Below, piece after piece: positions 39,354 through 47,998 of a stretch of 64,000 nt of DNA. The notes under the pieces were generated by a model, which had not been told where the DNA came from, searched no databases, and saw nothing but the letters and a program-made list of their open reading frames with translations. Origin of the DNA: Mycobacterium sp. DL. Its GTDB lineage: Bacteria > Actinomycetota > Actinomycetes > Mycobacteriales > Mycobacteriaceae. Every line of letters starts with the position of its first letter. Within the stretch, counting starts at the first letter, position 1. The stretch covers positions 558,001-622,000 of the forward strand of contig NZ_CP155796.1 in NCBI RefSeq assembly GCF_039729195.1. The letters are read 5' to 3'. Both the position numbers and the translations under genes were made by a program.

Positions 39354-40064
39354 GTGACGCATCCGGTCGACCGCCACCTCCGCCGTCTGACGACCCCACG
39401 GGCCGCGGCGTTCGCCGGCGTGCTCTTCGCGTTGCTCTTCGGAACGGCGCTGGTGATGATCCGCACCGCGCTGCCCGGAGCAGACCAACTCGGCTCGCAG
39501 TGGGTCGACGGGTCGAGCGCGCGCCTGCGGATCGCCGTCGTGCTGATGCCGTTCTCGGGCATCGCGTTCCTGTGGTTCATCGGCGTGGTCCGCGACGGCC
39601 TCGGCGCGCTCGAGGACAAGTTCTTCGCGACCGTGTTCATCGGGAGCGGGTTGTTGTTCCTGGGCATGGTCTTCGTCGCCACGGCCGTCGGCGCCGGGCT
39701 GCTCGCCAGCAAGGAGTTCCTCGCAGAGGAGAGCACCCGAACCGAGGTCGCGGCTTTCGGCCAGGGGTTGCTCACCGCGCTCAGCAACACCTACGCGTTG
39801 CGGATGGCCGGGGTGTTCATGATCTCGCTGGCCACCATCTGGTTGCGCACCCGGCTGATGCCCGGCTGGCTGGCGATCGTGACTTATGTTGTCGCACTGA
39901 CGGTTCTGGTGGCCAGTGACATCAGCCTGTGGATGACGCTGGCCTTCCCGGTGTGGGTGCTGGTGGTGAGCCTGGTGATGCTGGTGCGCTCGGGGGTGAT
40001 CGACCTGCCCGGCGACGACCTCAATCCTCCGGCAACGACAGGGCGCTCGCCGGACACAGCCTGA
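39354..40064 (+). CDS. Polytopic membrane protein, unknown function
   Basis: A 236-residue protein with about six hydrophobic segments: AAAFAGVLFALLFGTALVMI, LRIAVVLMPFSGIAFLWFIGVV, FIGSGLLFLGMVFVATAVGAGLL, YALRMAGVFMISLATIWL and two more before a hydrophilic tail. GTG at 39354 is preferred since the upstream part of the frame overlaps the GGDEF gene. The stop-proximal 44 bp overlap the ferredoxin gene on the other strand. It resembles a widespread actinobacterial membrane family of unknown role. Confidence 0.78.
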   Translation: MTHPVDRHLRRLTTPRAAAFAGVLFALLFGTALVMIRTALPGADQLGSQWVDGSSARLRIAVVLMPFSGIAFLWFIGVVRDGLGALEDKFFATVFIGSGLLFLGMVFVATAVGAGLLASKEFLAEESTRTEVAAFGQGLLTALSNTYALRMAGVFMISLATIWLRTRLMPGWLAIVTYVVALTVLVASDISLWMTLAFPVWVLVVSLVMLVRSGVIDLPGDDLNPPATTGRSPDTA

Positions 40065-40215
40065 CCGCCTCACGGACATGGTCGTGCTCGCCCTCTGGGA
40101 CCGGATCGGCGAGGACCACCACGATGCCGTCGTCGTCCTGATCGAAGACGTCACCCGCCACCATCACGCAGTTACCGGCCTGAATGCACAGTTCGCGATC
40201 TGCTGAGACCCTCAC
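40021..40215 (-). CDS. [3Fe-4S] ferredoxin, partner of the P450
   Basis: A 64-residue ferredoxin with a CIQAGNC spacing (Cys-x5-Cys) and RLCPASAL, giving the three-Cys pattern of 3Fe-4S mycobacterial ferredoxins; the fourth Cys position is not filled. It passes electrons from a reductase to the P450 encoded immediately upstream: the P450 stop TAG and this GTG share one base. Its end overlaps the membrane gene at 39354 by 44 bp on the opposite strand. Confidence 0.9.
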   Translation of the reverse strand: MRVSADRELCIQAGNCVMVAGDVFDQDDDGIVVVLADPVPEGEHDHVREAVRLCPASALSLPED

Positions 40216-41432
40216 TACCAGCTCACCTCCAACGACTTCAGCCCGTAGATGAAGTGGAACGAGCGGAATTGCACGTCCTCAAAATCCTCGGCCAGGGCCA
40301 GGCCGGGGAATCGGCGCAGCAGCGCGGGAAAGGCGATCTGCATCTCCATCCGGGCCAACGGCGCGCCCAGGCAGTGGTGAACGCCGTGGCCGAACGCCAC
40401 GTGACCCATCGCCCCGCGACCGATGTCGAGGATATCCGGGTTGTCGATGAATCGGCTGTCGCGGTTGGCCGAGGGCAGCGAGGCGAACACCAGTTGCCCG
40501 GCGGGGATGTGCACCCCTGAGATCTCCACGTCGGTGGTGGTGATCCGTGGGATCGCGGTCTGCACGATCGACAGGTAGCGCAGCAGTTCCTCGACTGCGG
40601 GCGCCACCGCGGTCGGGTCGTCGCGGACTGCCGCGAGCTGGTCGGGATGGCGGAGCAGCGCAAGAGTGCCCAGTCCCAGCATGTTCGACGTCGTCTCGTG
40701 GCCGGCAAGCAGCAGCAGACCTGCGATCCCGATCAGCTCGTCGTCGGTGAGCTCGTTGCCGTGTTCCCGGACGAGCATCCCGAGGATGTCTTCTCCCGGT
40801 TGCGTCCTGGCGCCTTCGACCAGGGATCTCATGTAGGCCCTGCCCGCGGTCTGCAACTCGAGGCGCTCGGGCATCGGGATGGACAGGTCGAGTTGGCGTG
40901 CGCTGCGTCGCTGGAAGTCGTCGCGGTCGGCGTAGGGCACCCCGAGCAGTTCGCAGATGACCAGCGACGGGATCGGCAGGGCGAAGTGCGCCACCAGATC
41001 GGCGGGTGTTCCGGCGGCCGCCATTGCCGCCACCTGCTCGTCGACGATCTCGACGATCCGGGGCTGTAGCCGCTTCATCCTGCGGAAGGTGAACTCCGGG
41101 GTGAGCATCCGGCGCAGCCGTTGATGCTCCGGCGGGTCGAGGCCGAGCAGGTTCCCGGCCCGGGCGCTGGCCAACTCCTCCTCGGACATCTCGGGAGCCC
41201 CGGGCATGACAAAGCCCGGCGGACGGGTGTTGGAGAACCGGGCGTGCTCGGACAGCACGGTCTTGACGTCGTCGTAGCGCGTGACGAGGTAGACCTGCAT
41301 GCCGAAGGCATTGGTGAAGGTGGTGACACCGGAGGTCTCGCGGATCTCGCGCATCTGCGGTGTCGGGTCGAATGCCTCGCGCCGCATGTGCAGCGGTGGC
41401 AACTCGGCGTCGATGGTTCGGGCCTGACTCAT
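40215..41432 (-). CDS. Cytochrome P450
   Basis: The 405-residue bacterial soluble P450 has the I-helix oxygen-activation motif LLLAGHETTSNM, the ExxR motif in EELLRYLS, and the haem-binding loop FGHGVHHCLGAPLARME with axial Cys354. DPPEHQRLRRMLTPEFTFRRM is the conserved C-helix region. It hydroxylates an unknown, likely hydrophobic compound. ATG at 41432 is leaderless-type (TAGCGT at 41439-41444, 6 nt away). Followed directly by its ferredoxin. Subfamily cannot be assigned by eye. Confidence 0.92.
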   Translation of the reverse strand: MSQARTIDAELPPLHMRREAFDPTPQMREIRETSGVTTFTNAFGMQVYLVTRYDDVKTVLSEHARFSNTRPPGFVMPGAPEMSEEELASARAGNLLGLDPPEHQRLRRMLTPEFTFRRMKRLQPRIVEIVDEQVAAMAAAGTPADLVAHFALPIPSLVICELLGVPYADRDDFQRRSARQLDLSIPMPERLELQTAGRAYMRSLVEGARTQPGEDILGMLVREHGNELTDDELIGIAGLLLLAGHETTSNMLGLGTLALLRHPDQLAAVRDDPTAVAPAVEELLRYLSIVQTAIPRITTTDVEISGVHIPAGQLVFASLPSANRDSRFIDNPDILDIGRGAMGHVAFGHGVHHCLGAPLARMEMQIAFPALLRRFPGLALAEDFEDVQFRSFHFIYGLKSLEVSW

Positions 41433-41469
41433 CTTTCGACGCTACCTGCTGCCCGCGCGGGCACCGCTT

Positions 41470-43554
41470 CTACGAAGTGGCAGCCACCCCGGCGCGGTGT
41501 CGACCGCTCGATTCTCCGTCAGAACCACTTGGCTGCTCGCGCAGCGCGGGCCACCAGATCCGCGGCCCGATGAGTGTGAACAGCGCGGGGATGATCACCG
41601 TGCGCACGACGAAGGTGTCCAGCAGGATTCCCAGCCCGACGATGATGCCTACCTGGGTCAGCACGATCAGCGGGAGCACGCCGAGCACGCAGAACACCGC
41701 GGCCAGCACGATGCCGGCACTGGTGATGACGGCGCCGGTGGCCGAGACCGCACGGATGATGCCCTCCCGCGTGCCGTGCTGTGGTGTCTCCTCCCGGGCG
41801 CGGGTCACGAGGAAGATGGTGTAGTCGACGCCCAGCGCCACCAGGAACAGGAATGCGAACAGCGGTGCGGTGTTGTCCAGCGCGGGGAAACCGAACACGT
41901 GCACGCTCGCCCAACTGCCCAGTCCGAGGGCTGCCAGCGCACTCAGCACCGTCACCGCGACCAGGATCAGCGGCGCCAGTGCCGAGCGGAGCAGCACGTA
42001 GAGCACCAGCAGGACCACGGCGAGGATCGCGGGCACCACCACCGCACGATCCGACGCAGCCGCCGCCGACGCGTCCCGAGCCTTCGCGTCGGAGCCGCCG
42101 ACCAGTGCGTCCGAGTCGACCTGCTGCACCGAATCACGCAGTGCGTCAACCGTTTCGAAAGCCTCGTCGGACGCCGGTGAGGCGGCCAGCACAACCGACC
42201 ACTGACTCAGCCCGTTCGCCGCGCTCCCCGCAGGCGTGGCCGACACGACGCCGGGCGTGTCGTCGATGGCGCGCTGGACGTCGGCGGCACGGTCGGTGGA
42301 TGCGATCACGGTGGCGGGATCGGTGAGCCCGCTGGGAAAGTGCGCGGCCAGGGTGTCGAATCCGTCGACGGATTCGGCCTGGACGCGGAACTGCTCGGTC
42401 TGGGACAGGCCGATCGGTGTGCCGACGAGACCGGCGCACAGCAGGGCCAGAGCGCCGATCGAGACCACCGCCACCCGGGCCGGCCGTCGCGCGACCCCCG
42501 CCGCCACCCGGTGCCAGATCCCGCTGTCGGTCAGCGCCCGGTCTCCCAGCGCAGGGATGAACGGCCAGAACAGCTTCCGGCCGAAGAGCCCGAGCAGCGG
42601 CGGCAGCACCAGCAGCACGAACACCGCCGCGACGACCAGCCCGGCAGCCGCCTGGACGCCCAGGCTGCGGGTGCTCGGCGACGATGCGAGAAGCAACGTC
42701 AGCAGCGCCAGCACCACCGTCGCATTGCTGGCGAGGATGGCGGGTCCGGCACGGCGGACGGCGATGTTCAGGGCGTCCTGATGGGACTGGTGCTGCCCCA
42801 ACTCTTCTCGGTACCGCGAAATGAGCAGCAGGGCGTAGTTGGTGCCCGCGCCGAACACCAGGACGCTGGTGATGCCCGATGTCGATCCGTCCGGCGTCAT
42901 CCCCACCGCGTCGGCGACCGCGGCGCCCGCGACGGAGCCGACCCGGTCGGCGAACGCGATCACCAGCAGCGGAACCAGCCACAGCACCGGGGAGCGGTAC
43001 GTGATGATCAGCAGCAGGGCCACCACCGCCGCGGTGACGATGAGCAGCGTGAAGTTGGCGCCGGAGAAGGAGTCGGCGATGTCCGCGCCGAATGCGGGTC
43101 CGCCGGTGACCTGGGCTCGAAGATCCCCGGGCAGCCCGTCGGAAGCGGCCGCCCGCAACTCCTTCACGGTGTCGTTCAGATCGAACCCGGACAGGTCGGC
43201 CCGCAGCGGCACCGGGGCCACCGCGGCCTGCCGGTCCTCGGAGACCTGGACGGGTGGACCCGCTTCGGCACCCGCACCGGCCACCACCAGCATGCGCTGG
43301 CGGGCCTGATCTGCGGCGTCGAGATCTGCCGGCGTCAGCACGGCGCCGTCGCCGCGGCTCACGACCAGGATCGCGGGGACGCGGTCGCCCCCGGGGAACT
43401 CGGTGCGCAACGCGTCGGCGCGGGCGGACTCCGCCCCGGCGGGCACCGGCACGGGGGACTGCTCGGCGGAGTCGCCGGTGCCGATCAAGCCCATCAGGGC
43501 GCCGGAGGCGATGACGATGAGTAGCGCGACGAGCCAGGAGGTGCGGCGGTTCAT
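41470..43554 (-). CDS. MMPL/RND-family membrane transporter
   Basis: A 694-residue transporter with twelve expected helices: one at the N-terminus, an extracytoplasmic domain (about 35-165), five helices (about 165-345), a second loop and five to six helices to 670. Motifs are FGAGTNYALLLISRYREEL in the first half and ALGVDYTIFLVTRAREE in the second, the paired D/N-Y proton-relay sites of MmpL proteins. It may export lipids or drugs; substrate unknown. It is shorter than lipid MmpLs (~950). The start ATG is 62 bp from the divergent marR gene, whose palindrome covers both promoters. Confidence 0.88.
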   Translation of the reverse strand: MNRRTSWLVALLIVIASGALMGLIGTGDSAEQSPVPVPAGAESARADALRTEFPGGDRVPAILVVSRGDGAVLTPADLDAADQARQRMLVVAGAGAEAGPPVQVSEDRQAAVAPVPLRADLSGFDLNDTVKELRAAASDGLPGDLRAQVTGGPAFGADIADSFSGANFTLLIVTAAVVALLLIITYRSPVLWLVPLLVIAFADRVGSVAGAAVADAVGMTPDGSTSGITSVLVFGAGTNYALLLISRYREELGQHQSHQDALNIAVRRAGPAILASNATVVLALLTLLLASSPSTRSLGVQAAAGLVVAAVFVLLVLPPLLGLFGRKLFWPFIPALGDRALTDSGIWHRVAAGVARRPARVAVVSIGALALLCAGLVGTPIGLSQTEQFRVQAESVDGFDTLAAHFPSGLTDPATVIASTDRAADVQRAIDDTPGVVSATPAGSAANGLSQWSVVLAASPASDEAFETVDALRDSVQQVDSDALVGGSDAKARDASAAAASDRAVVVPAILAVVLLVLYVLLRSALAPLILVAVTVLSALAALGLGSWASVHVFGFPALDNTAPLFAFLFLVALGVDYTIFLVTRAREETPQHGTREGIIRAVSATGAVITSAGIVLAAVFCVLGVLPLIVLTQVGIIVGLGILLDTFVVRTVIIPALFTLIGPRIWWPALREQPSGSDGESSGRHRAGVAATS

Positions 43555-43564
43555 GCCGGCAACT

Positions 43565-43597
43565 ATTTCAGATAATTAAACATTAATCAATTGAAAT
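43565..43597. promoter_or_regulatory. 33-bp palindrome between the MMPL and MarR genes
   Basis: Outer arms ATTTCA (43565-43570) and TGAAAT (43592-43597) and inner arms ATTAA and TTAAT (43575-43587) share one centre at 43581. The AT-rich palindrome in an otherwise GC-rich region is a strong candidate operator for the MarR protein, controlling both divergent genes. Confidence 0.8.
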
Positions 43598-43615
43598 TCT
43601 GGTTAAGGTGGTCGG

Positions 43616-44146
43616 GTGCAGGATGAGGACCGGAAGGCGCTGGAGGTGCAGATCGCTGCCGACGTGCGAGCGCTGACGGCGGAGTCCGACCAGATCGGCC
43701 ACAACTTCGCCGGCAGGCACGCTCTGACGGGCAACGACTTCCGCGCGCTGCTCCATGTCATGGTCGCCGAGAATTCCGGCGAGCCGTTGACCGCCGGAGA
43801 ACTCAGGAAGCGGATGGGGGTCTCTGGCGCGGCGATCACCTACCTGGTCGAACGGATGATCGCATCGGGGCATCTGCTGCGGGATTCCGATCCTGCGGAT
43901 CGTCGAAAAGTCATGCTGCGGGTCGCCGACCAGGGTCTGGAGGTCGGGCGGGAGTTCTTCACACCGCTGGCCGGGCACACCACCGACTCGCTCGCCGACC
44001 TCCCGGACGACGACCTCGCCGCAGCGCACCGGGTGTTCAGGGCGCTCATCGGAGCGATGGGCGCCTTCCGGGCGCAGCTCGACGGCCAGGTTGCGCATGG
44101 CGCGACTCATCGCGGCCCGGGTTCTGGCAGGGTGGATGGTCGATGA
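43616..44146 (+). CDS. MarR-family regulator
   Basis: A 176-residue winged-helix regulator: ALTGNDFRALLHVMVAE, then GEPLTAGELRKRMGVSGAAITYLVERMIASGHLLRDSDPADRRKVMLRVADQG, which is the recognition helix and wing with the usual DxRxxx signature. GTG at 43616 has TAAGGT (43604-43609) 6 nt upstream. It is divergent from the MMPL transporter and probably represses it and itself. Its stop overlaps the purT start by 4 bp, so read-through into purT is expected. Confidence 0.9.
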   Translation: MQDEDRKALEVQIAADVRALTAESDQIGHNFAGRHALTGNDFRALLHVMVAENSGEPLTAGELRKRMGVSGAAITYLVERMIASGHLLRDSDPADRRKVMLRVADQGLEVGREFFTPLAGHTTDSLADLPDDDLAAAHRVFRALIGAMGAFRAQLDGQVAHGATHRGPGSGRVDGR

Positions 44147-45345
44147 GTGACACGACAGACGGCGACGAGATGACTGAGCACCCCGCCCCGCCCGCACCCG
44201 GTTCGGCATCGGTGATGCTGCTCGGTGCCGGGGAACGCAGCCGTGAGCTCGCCTCGGCATTCGAGCGCCTCGGCGCCGAGGTGACGATCGTGGAGAAGTA
44301 CGCCGACGCCGGCGCCCTCACCGCGCTCGTCGACGCGCAGAAGCCGCACTACGTGGTGGCCGACGCCGGCGCCGTCGCGACGGACGCGTGGATCACCATT
44401 GCCGAGCGCGGCGACGTGGAGGTCTTCCCGACGCCGCGCAGCACCCGGCTGTCGCTGGACGGCGAGGGGTTGCGCAGGCTAGCCGCCGACGAGCTGGGGC
44501 TTCCCACGGCGCCGTTCTGGTTCGCCGGCTCTGCCGACGAGCTCACCGCGGTCGCCACGCACGCCGGCTTCCCGCTGGTGGTCAAGCCCGTTGCTGCCGC
44601 CCCCGGTGAAGGCGAGTCGGTCCTGCTCAGGCCCGAGGACATCCAGCCCGCCTGGCGCCGCGCGGTCGCCGGCGGTCGGCTCAGCATGCAGCGGGTGATG
44701 GCGGAGACCGTCGTCGAGGTGGACTTCGAGGTGACACTGCTGACGGTGCGCACCACCGGTCCCGCGGGTCCCGTCGTGCACTTCTGCGAGCCGATCGGGC
44801 ACCGCCAGTCCGAAGGCGACGCCCTCGAATCCTGGCAGCCTCAGCAGCTCTCGCCGGCGGCGCTGGACGCCGCGAAGTCGATCGCCGCCCGCATCGTCAA
44901 CTCGCTGGGCGGCCGCGGCGTGTTCAGTGTGGAGTTGCTGGTCCGCGGCGACGAGGTCTACTTCGCCGATGTCCGGCCCCGGCCGCACGACACCGGGCTG
45001 GTGACCCTGCGCTCGCAGCGGCTCTCCCAGTTCGAGTTGCAGGCTCGTGCGGTCCTCGGACTGCCGGTGGACACCATCATGATCTCGCCGGGCGCGGTCG
45101 AGGTGACCTACGCGCAGGCGAACGACGGCGGGGAGTCGGAGAGCTCCGACGTCGACGACACCCAGTTGCAGCTGGTGCTGGCAGACGCGCTGGCTGTGGC
45201 CGAAAGCGACGTGCGCCTGTTCGGCCGGTCCGATTCGGCCGAGGCCCGGGGCTGGCGCACCCTCGCTCTGGCGACGGCACCCGACCCGATCGTGGCCCGC
45301 GACCGCGTCCGCCGGGTAGCGACTGCCCTTCGACGGCTCCGGTGA
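44143..45345 (+). CDS. purT: Formate-dependent phosphoribosylglycinamide formyltransferase
   Basis: PurT (400 residues) uses ATP and formate to formylate GAR in purine synthesis, an alternative to PurN. It has the ATP-grasp layout: VMLLGAGERSRELASAFERLGAEV, VVADAGAVATDAW, PLVVKPVAAAPGEGESVLL, HFCEPIGHRQSEGDALESWQPQ and VFSVELLVRGDEVYFADVRPRPHDTGLVTL. The order purT, rhodanese, metZ is the same as Rv0389-Rv0391. ATG overlaps the marR stop and its own stop overlaps the next GTG (GTGA). Confidence 0.92.
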   Translation: MSDTTDGDEMTEHPAPPAPGSASVMLLGAGERSRELASAFERLGAEVTIVEKYADAGALTALVDAQKPHYVVADAGAVATDAWITIAERGDVEVFPTPRSTRLSLDGEGLRRLAADELGLPTAPFWFAGSADELTAVATHAGFPLVVKPVAAAPGEGESVLLRPEDIQPAWRRAVAGGRLSMQRVMAETVVEVDFEVTLLTVRTTGPAGPVVHFCEPIGHRQSEGDALESWQPQQLSPAALDAAKSIAARIVNSLGGRGVFSVELLVRGDEVYFADVRPRPHDTGLVTLRSQRLSQFELQARAVLGLPVDTIMISPGAVEVTYAQANDGGESESSDVDDTQLQLVLADALAVAESDVRLFGRSDSAEARGWRTLALATAPDPIVARDRVRRVATALRRLR

Positions 45346-45788
45346 CCGAACCGACCGACTCGTCCGATGCCGGCGGGACCGCGGGACCCTTCCTGGGCGC
45401 CCTGACGATCATCGTGGCCATCGTGATCGCCGTCTGGCTGTTCAACGTGTTCTCCGGTGACGAACTGACCGACGACCAGCAGATCGGGCTCGCCGTGGTG
45501 GCGCAGAACGACGCGCTCCAACGCGAGGACTACGCCGCCTTCCGGTCCTACACCTGCGCAGAACAGCAGGGTGTCGAGTCGGAAGTGATTGCCGAACAGC
45601 AGGATTCAGCAGCAACGCGGGGCGACCGTTTCGTCGACGGCACCTCCGGTGTGGCCATCGCCGGCGACCAGGCCACCGCCGATGTCACCTACCACTTCGA
45701 GAACGACCCCGACGCCCAGGAGACGGTCGAGGTCGCCTTCGTGCGCCAGGGCGGCGCCTGGAAGGTCTGTTCGACCGGTCCCAGTTAG
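45342..45788 (+). CDS. Small single-pass membrane protein with DUF4878-like outer domain
   Basis: A 148-residue protein with an N-terminal helix (about 16-38) and an outer domain of about 105 residues with Cys in SYTCAEQQ and the end GAWKVCSTG. This resembles the outer domain of the 31231-32082 protein (SITCGTT and QWKICQAP), so the two are distant paralogues. GTG overlaps the purT stop by 4 bp. This gene sits between purT and rhodanese; I do not recall an equivalent at that place in M. tuberculosis. Function unknown. Confidence 0.75.
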   Translation: MTEPTDSSDAGGTAGPFLGALTIIVAIVIAVWLFNVFSGDELTDDQQIGLAVVAQNDALQREDYAAFRSYTCAEQQGVESEVIAEQQDSAATRGDRFVDGTSGVAIAGDQATADVTYHFENDPDAQETVEVAFVRQGGAWKVCSTGPS

Positions 45789-45807
45789 CTATGGGACACT
45801 CACGACC

Positions 45808-46221
45808 GTGAGTTATGCGGGAGACATCACGCCTGACGAGGCCTGGACGCTGCTGAGTGAGAACCCCGAAGCCGTTCTGGTCGACTGTCGGACCGATGCC
45901 GAGTGGCGATTCGTCGGGGTGGCCGACCTCTCCAGTCTCGGCCGCGATGTCGTCTACGTCGAATGGAACCGCACCGACGGCGCGCACAACGACGGTTTTG
46001 TCGACGAACTGCTGGCTGCGGGCGTCACTCCGGGCGACCGCCCCGTGGTGTTCCTGTGCCGCTCGGGAAACCGTTCCATCCCCGCCGCGGAAGCGGCCAC
46101 CGCAGCAGGCATCGCCCCGTCCTACAACATGCTGGACGGCTTCGAAGGCGGCCTCGACGAGCAGAAGCACCGCGGTGGCACGGGCTGGCGCGCCCTCGGC
46201 CTGCCGTGGAGGCAATCATGA
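45808..46221 (+). CDS. Rhodanese-like sulfurtransferase (Rv0390-like)
   Basis: A 137-residue single rhodanese domain. It has the entry motif ITPDEAWTLLSENPEAVLVDCRTDAEWRFVG and the active-site loop FLCRSGNRS with catalytic Cys84. It would carry sulfur as a persulfide from thiosulfate or another donor. GTG at 45808 starts the domain; the open upstream frame overlaps another gene. Its stop overlaps the metZ ATG by 4 bp, which suggests that it feeds sulfide to MetZ (inference from context). Confidence 0.9.
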   Translation: MSYAGDITPDEAWTLLSENPEAVLVDCRTDAEWRFVGVADLSSLGRDVVYVEWNRTDGAHNDGFVDELLAAGVTPGDRPVVFLCRSGNRSIPAAEAATAAGIAPSYNMLDGFEGGLDEQKHRGGTGWRALGLPWRQS

Positions 46222-47432
46222 GCGAGCAGGTGCCGTCGGTACGGATTCCGGCCGCGTTGCCCGACGGGGTCAGCCAGGCCACCATCGGCGTGCGCGGCGG
46301 GCTGCTGCGCTCGGGCTTCGAGGAAACCTCAGAGGCGTTGTACCTGACATCGGGCTACGTCTACGAGACCGCAGCCGACGCGGAGAAGGCGTTCACCGGA
46401 GAGATCGATCGATACGTCTACTCGCGCTATGGAAATCCGACGGTGTCGATGTTCGAGGAGCGGCTGCGGCTGATCGAGGGCGCGCCCGCGTGCTTCGCCA
46501 CCGCCAGTGGGATGTCCGCAGTGTTCACGGCGTTGGGTGCGCTGCTGGGTGCCGGCGACCGATTGGTGGCCGCCCGCAGCCTCTTCGGGTCGTGTTTTGT
46601 CGTGTGCAACGAGATCCTGCCGCGCTGGGGCGTGGAGGTGGTGTTCGTCGACGGCGACGATCTGTCCCAGTGGGAGGAGGCGCTGTCGGTCCCCACCCAG
46701 GCGGTCTTCTTCGAGACGCCGTCGAACCCGATGCAGCAGCTGGTGGACATCGCCGCCCTGTGCGACATGGCGCATGCCGCCGGCGCAAAAGTGGTGCTGG
46801 ACAACGTCTTCGCGACACCGATTCTGCAGCAGGGCTTTCCGTTGGGTGTCGACGTCGTCGTCTACTCGGGCACCAAACACATCGACGGCCAGGGTCGGGT
46901 GCTCGGTGGTGCGATCCTCGGCGACAAGCAGTACATCGACGAGCCCGTGCAGAAATTGATGCGGCACACCGGCCCAGCGCTAAGTCCTTTCAATGCGTGG
47001 ACGCTGCTGAAGGGACTCGAGACGCTGGCATTGCGGGTTCAGCACCAGAACTCGTCGGCGCACCGGATCGCCGAGTTCCTCGAAGCGAACCCGTCGGTGA
47101 GCTGGGTCAAATACCCGTTCCTGGAATCACATCCGCAGTACGACCTCGCCAAGAGGCAGATGACCGGCGGCGGAACCGTCGTCACCTTCGAGTTGAGGGG
47201 CGGCAGCAAGGAACGGGCCTTCGAGGTCCTCGACAAGCTGCAGATCATCGACATCTCCAACAACCTCGGGGATTCCAAGTCGCTGATCACCCATCCGGCC
47301 ACCACCACACATCGGGCGATGGGCCCGGAGGGTCGCGCCGCGATCGGGTTGGGTGACGGCGTGGTGCGGGTGTCGGTCGGGCTGGAAGGCACCGAGGATC
47401 TGATCGCCGACCTCGATCGGGCGCTGGGCTGA
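46218..47432 (+). CDS. metZ: O-succinylhomoserine sulfhydrylase
   Basis: PLP enzyme of 404 residues that makes homocysteine from O-succinylhomoserine and sulfide. Motifs: YSRYGNPTVSMFEERL, FATASGMSAVFTAL, FFETPSNPMQQLVD, VLDNVFATPILQQ, and PLP-Lys220 in VYSGTKHIDGQGRVLGG; the HIDGQGR version is typical of MetZ. ATG overlaps the rhodanese stop. Last part LVxHPATTTHRAMG is the Cys/Met metabolism family end. Methionine biosynthesis. Confidence 0.94.
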   Translation: MSEQVPSVRIPAALPDGVSQATIGVRGGLLRSGFEETSEALYLTSGYVYETAADAEKAFTGEIDRYVYSRYGNPTVSMFEERLRLIEGAPACFATASGMSAVFTALGALLGAGDRLVAARSLFGSCFVVCNEILPRWGVEVVFVDGDDLSQWEEALSVPTQAVFFETPSNPMQQLVDIAALCDMAHAAGAKVVLDNVFATPILQQGFPLGVDVVVYSGTKHIDGQGRVLGGAILGDKQYIDEPVQKLMRHTGPALSPFNAWTLLKGLETLALRVQHQNSSAHRIAEFLEANPSVSWVKYPFLESHPQYDLAKRQMTGGGTVVTFELRGGSKERAFEVLDKLQIIDISNNLGDSKSLITHPATTTHRAMGPEGRAAIGLGDGVVRVSVGLEGTEDLIADLDRALG

Positions 47433-47834
47433 GTGTCCCGGCAGTCCGACGCGAAGAAGGCGCGGCGTAGGAAGCGGCAGCGAGCGCGCGACGAGGGGTG
47501 GGTGTCCGACAGCGTGGCAGCCGAACTCGAAGTCGCCGCGGAGCTGGAGAGATTCGACGCCGGACTCACTGAACGCGGGTGGGTGTTCGGTGAGGACGAT
47601 GACGCGCCGGGAGTCTTCTGGATATGGCCACCGTCGGCTGCCGATGTCGACCACGACGCCGAGCGGGCCAGCGCGACCGTCGTGCTGTTGACCCCGGACG
47701 ACGGCGGCGGGATCGCCCACGTGGTGTTCGTGGGAGCCGACGAGGACTACCAGTTCGGCCTGGAGGAACTCTTCGACCACCTCGATGCCATCGAGGCATA
47801 CCGGATGGGTGAGCCGCTTCCGGTGTTCGACTGA
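47433..47834 (+). CDS. Small conserved protein of unknown function
   Basis: The 133 residues start with a very basic helix (DAKKARRRKRQRARDEGW) and continue as an acidic alpha/beta domain (LTERGWVFGEDDDAPGVFWIWPP, ATVVLLTPDDGGGIAHVVFVGADEDYQFGLEELFDHLDAIEAYR). The GTG starts directly after the metZ stop, so it is likely co-translated. I do not recognise a family; the basic N-terminus could bind nucleic acid. Confidence 0.72.
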   Translation: MSRQSDAKKARRRKRQRARDEGWVSDSVAAELEVAAELERFDAGLTERGWVFGEDDDAPGVFWIWPPSAADVDHDAERASATVVLLTPDDGGGIAHVVFVGADEDYQFGLEELFDHLDAIEAYRMGEPLPVFD

Positions 47835-47998
47835 TCGGGGCAACGCTGCATCAGCTGGCGCACCGATGCGCAAGTGTGACGAACCCTTGATCGAATCGAA
47901 GGCGTTCAACATCTTTCGGTGATCGAGCTATCACCTCTAACATCAGATCTCTATCGCCAACATTGACGATCTTGATAGTTCGAAGGATGCGGAGAACC

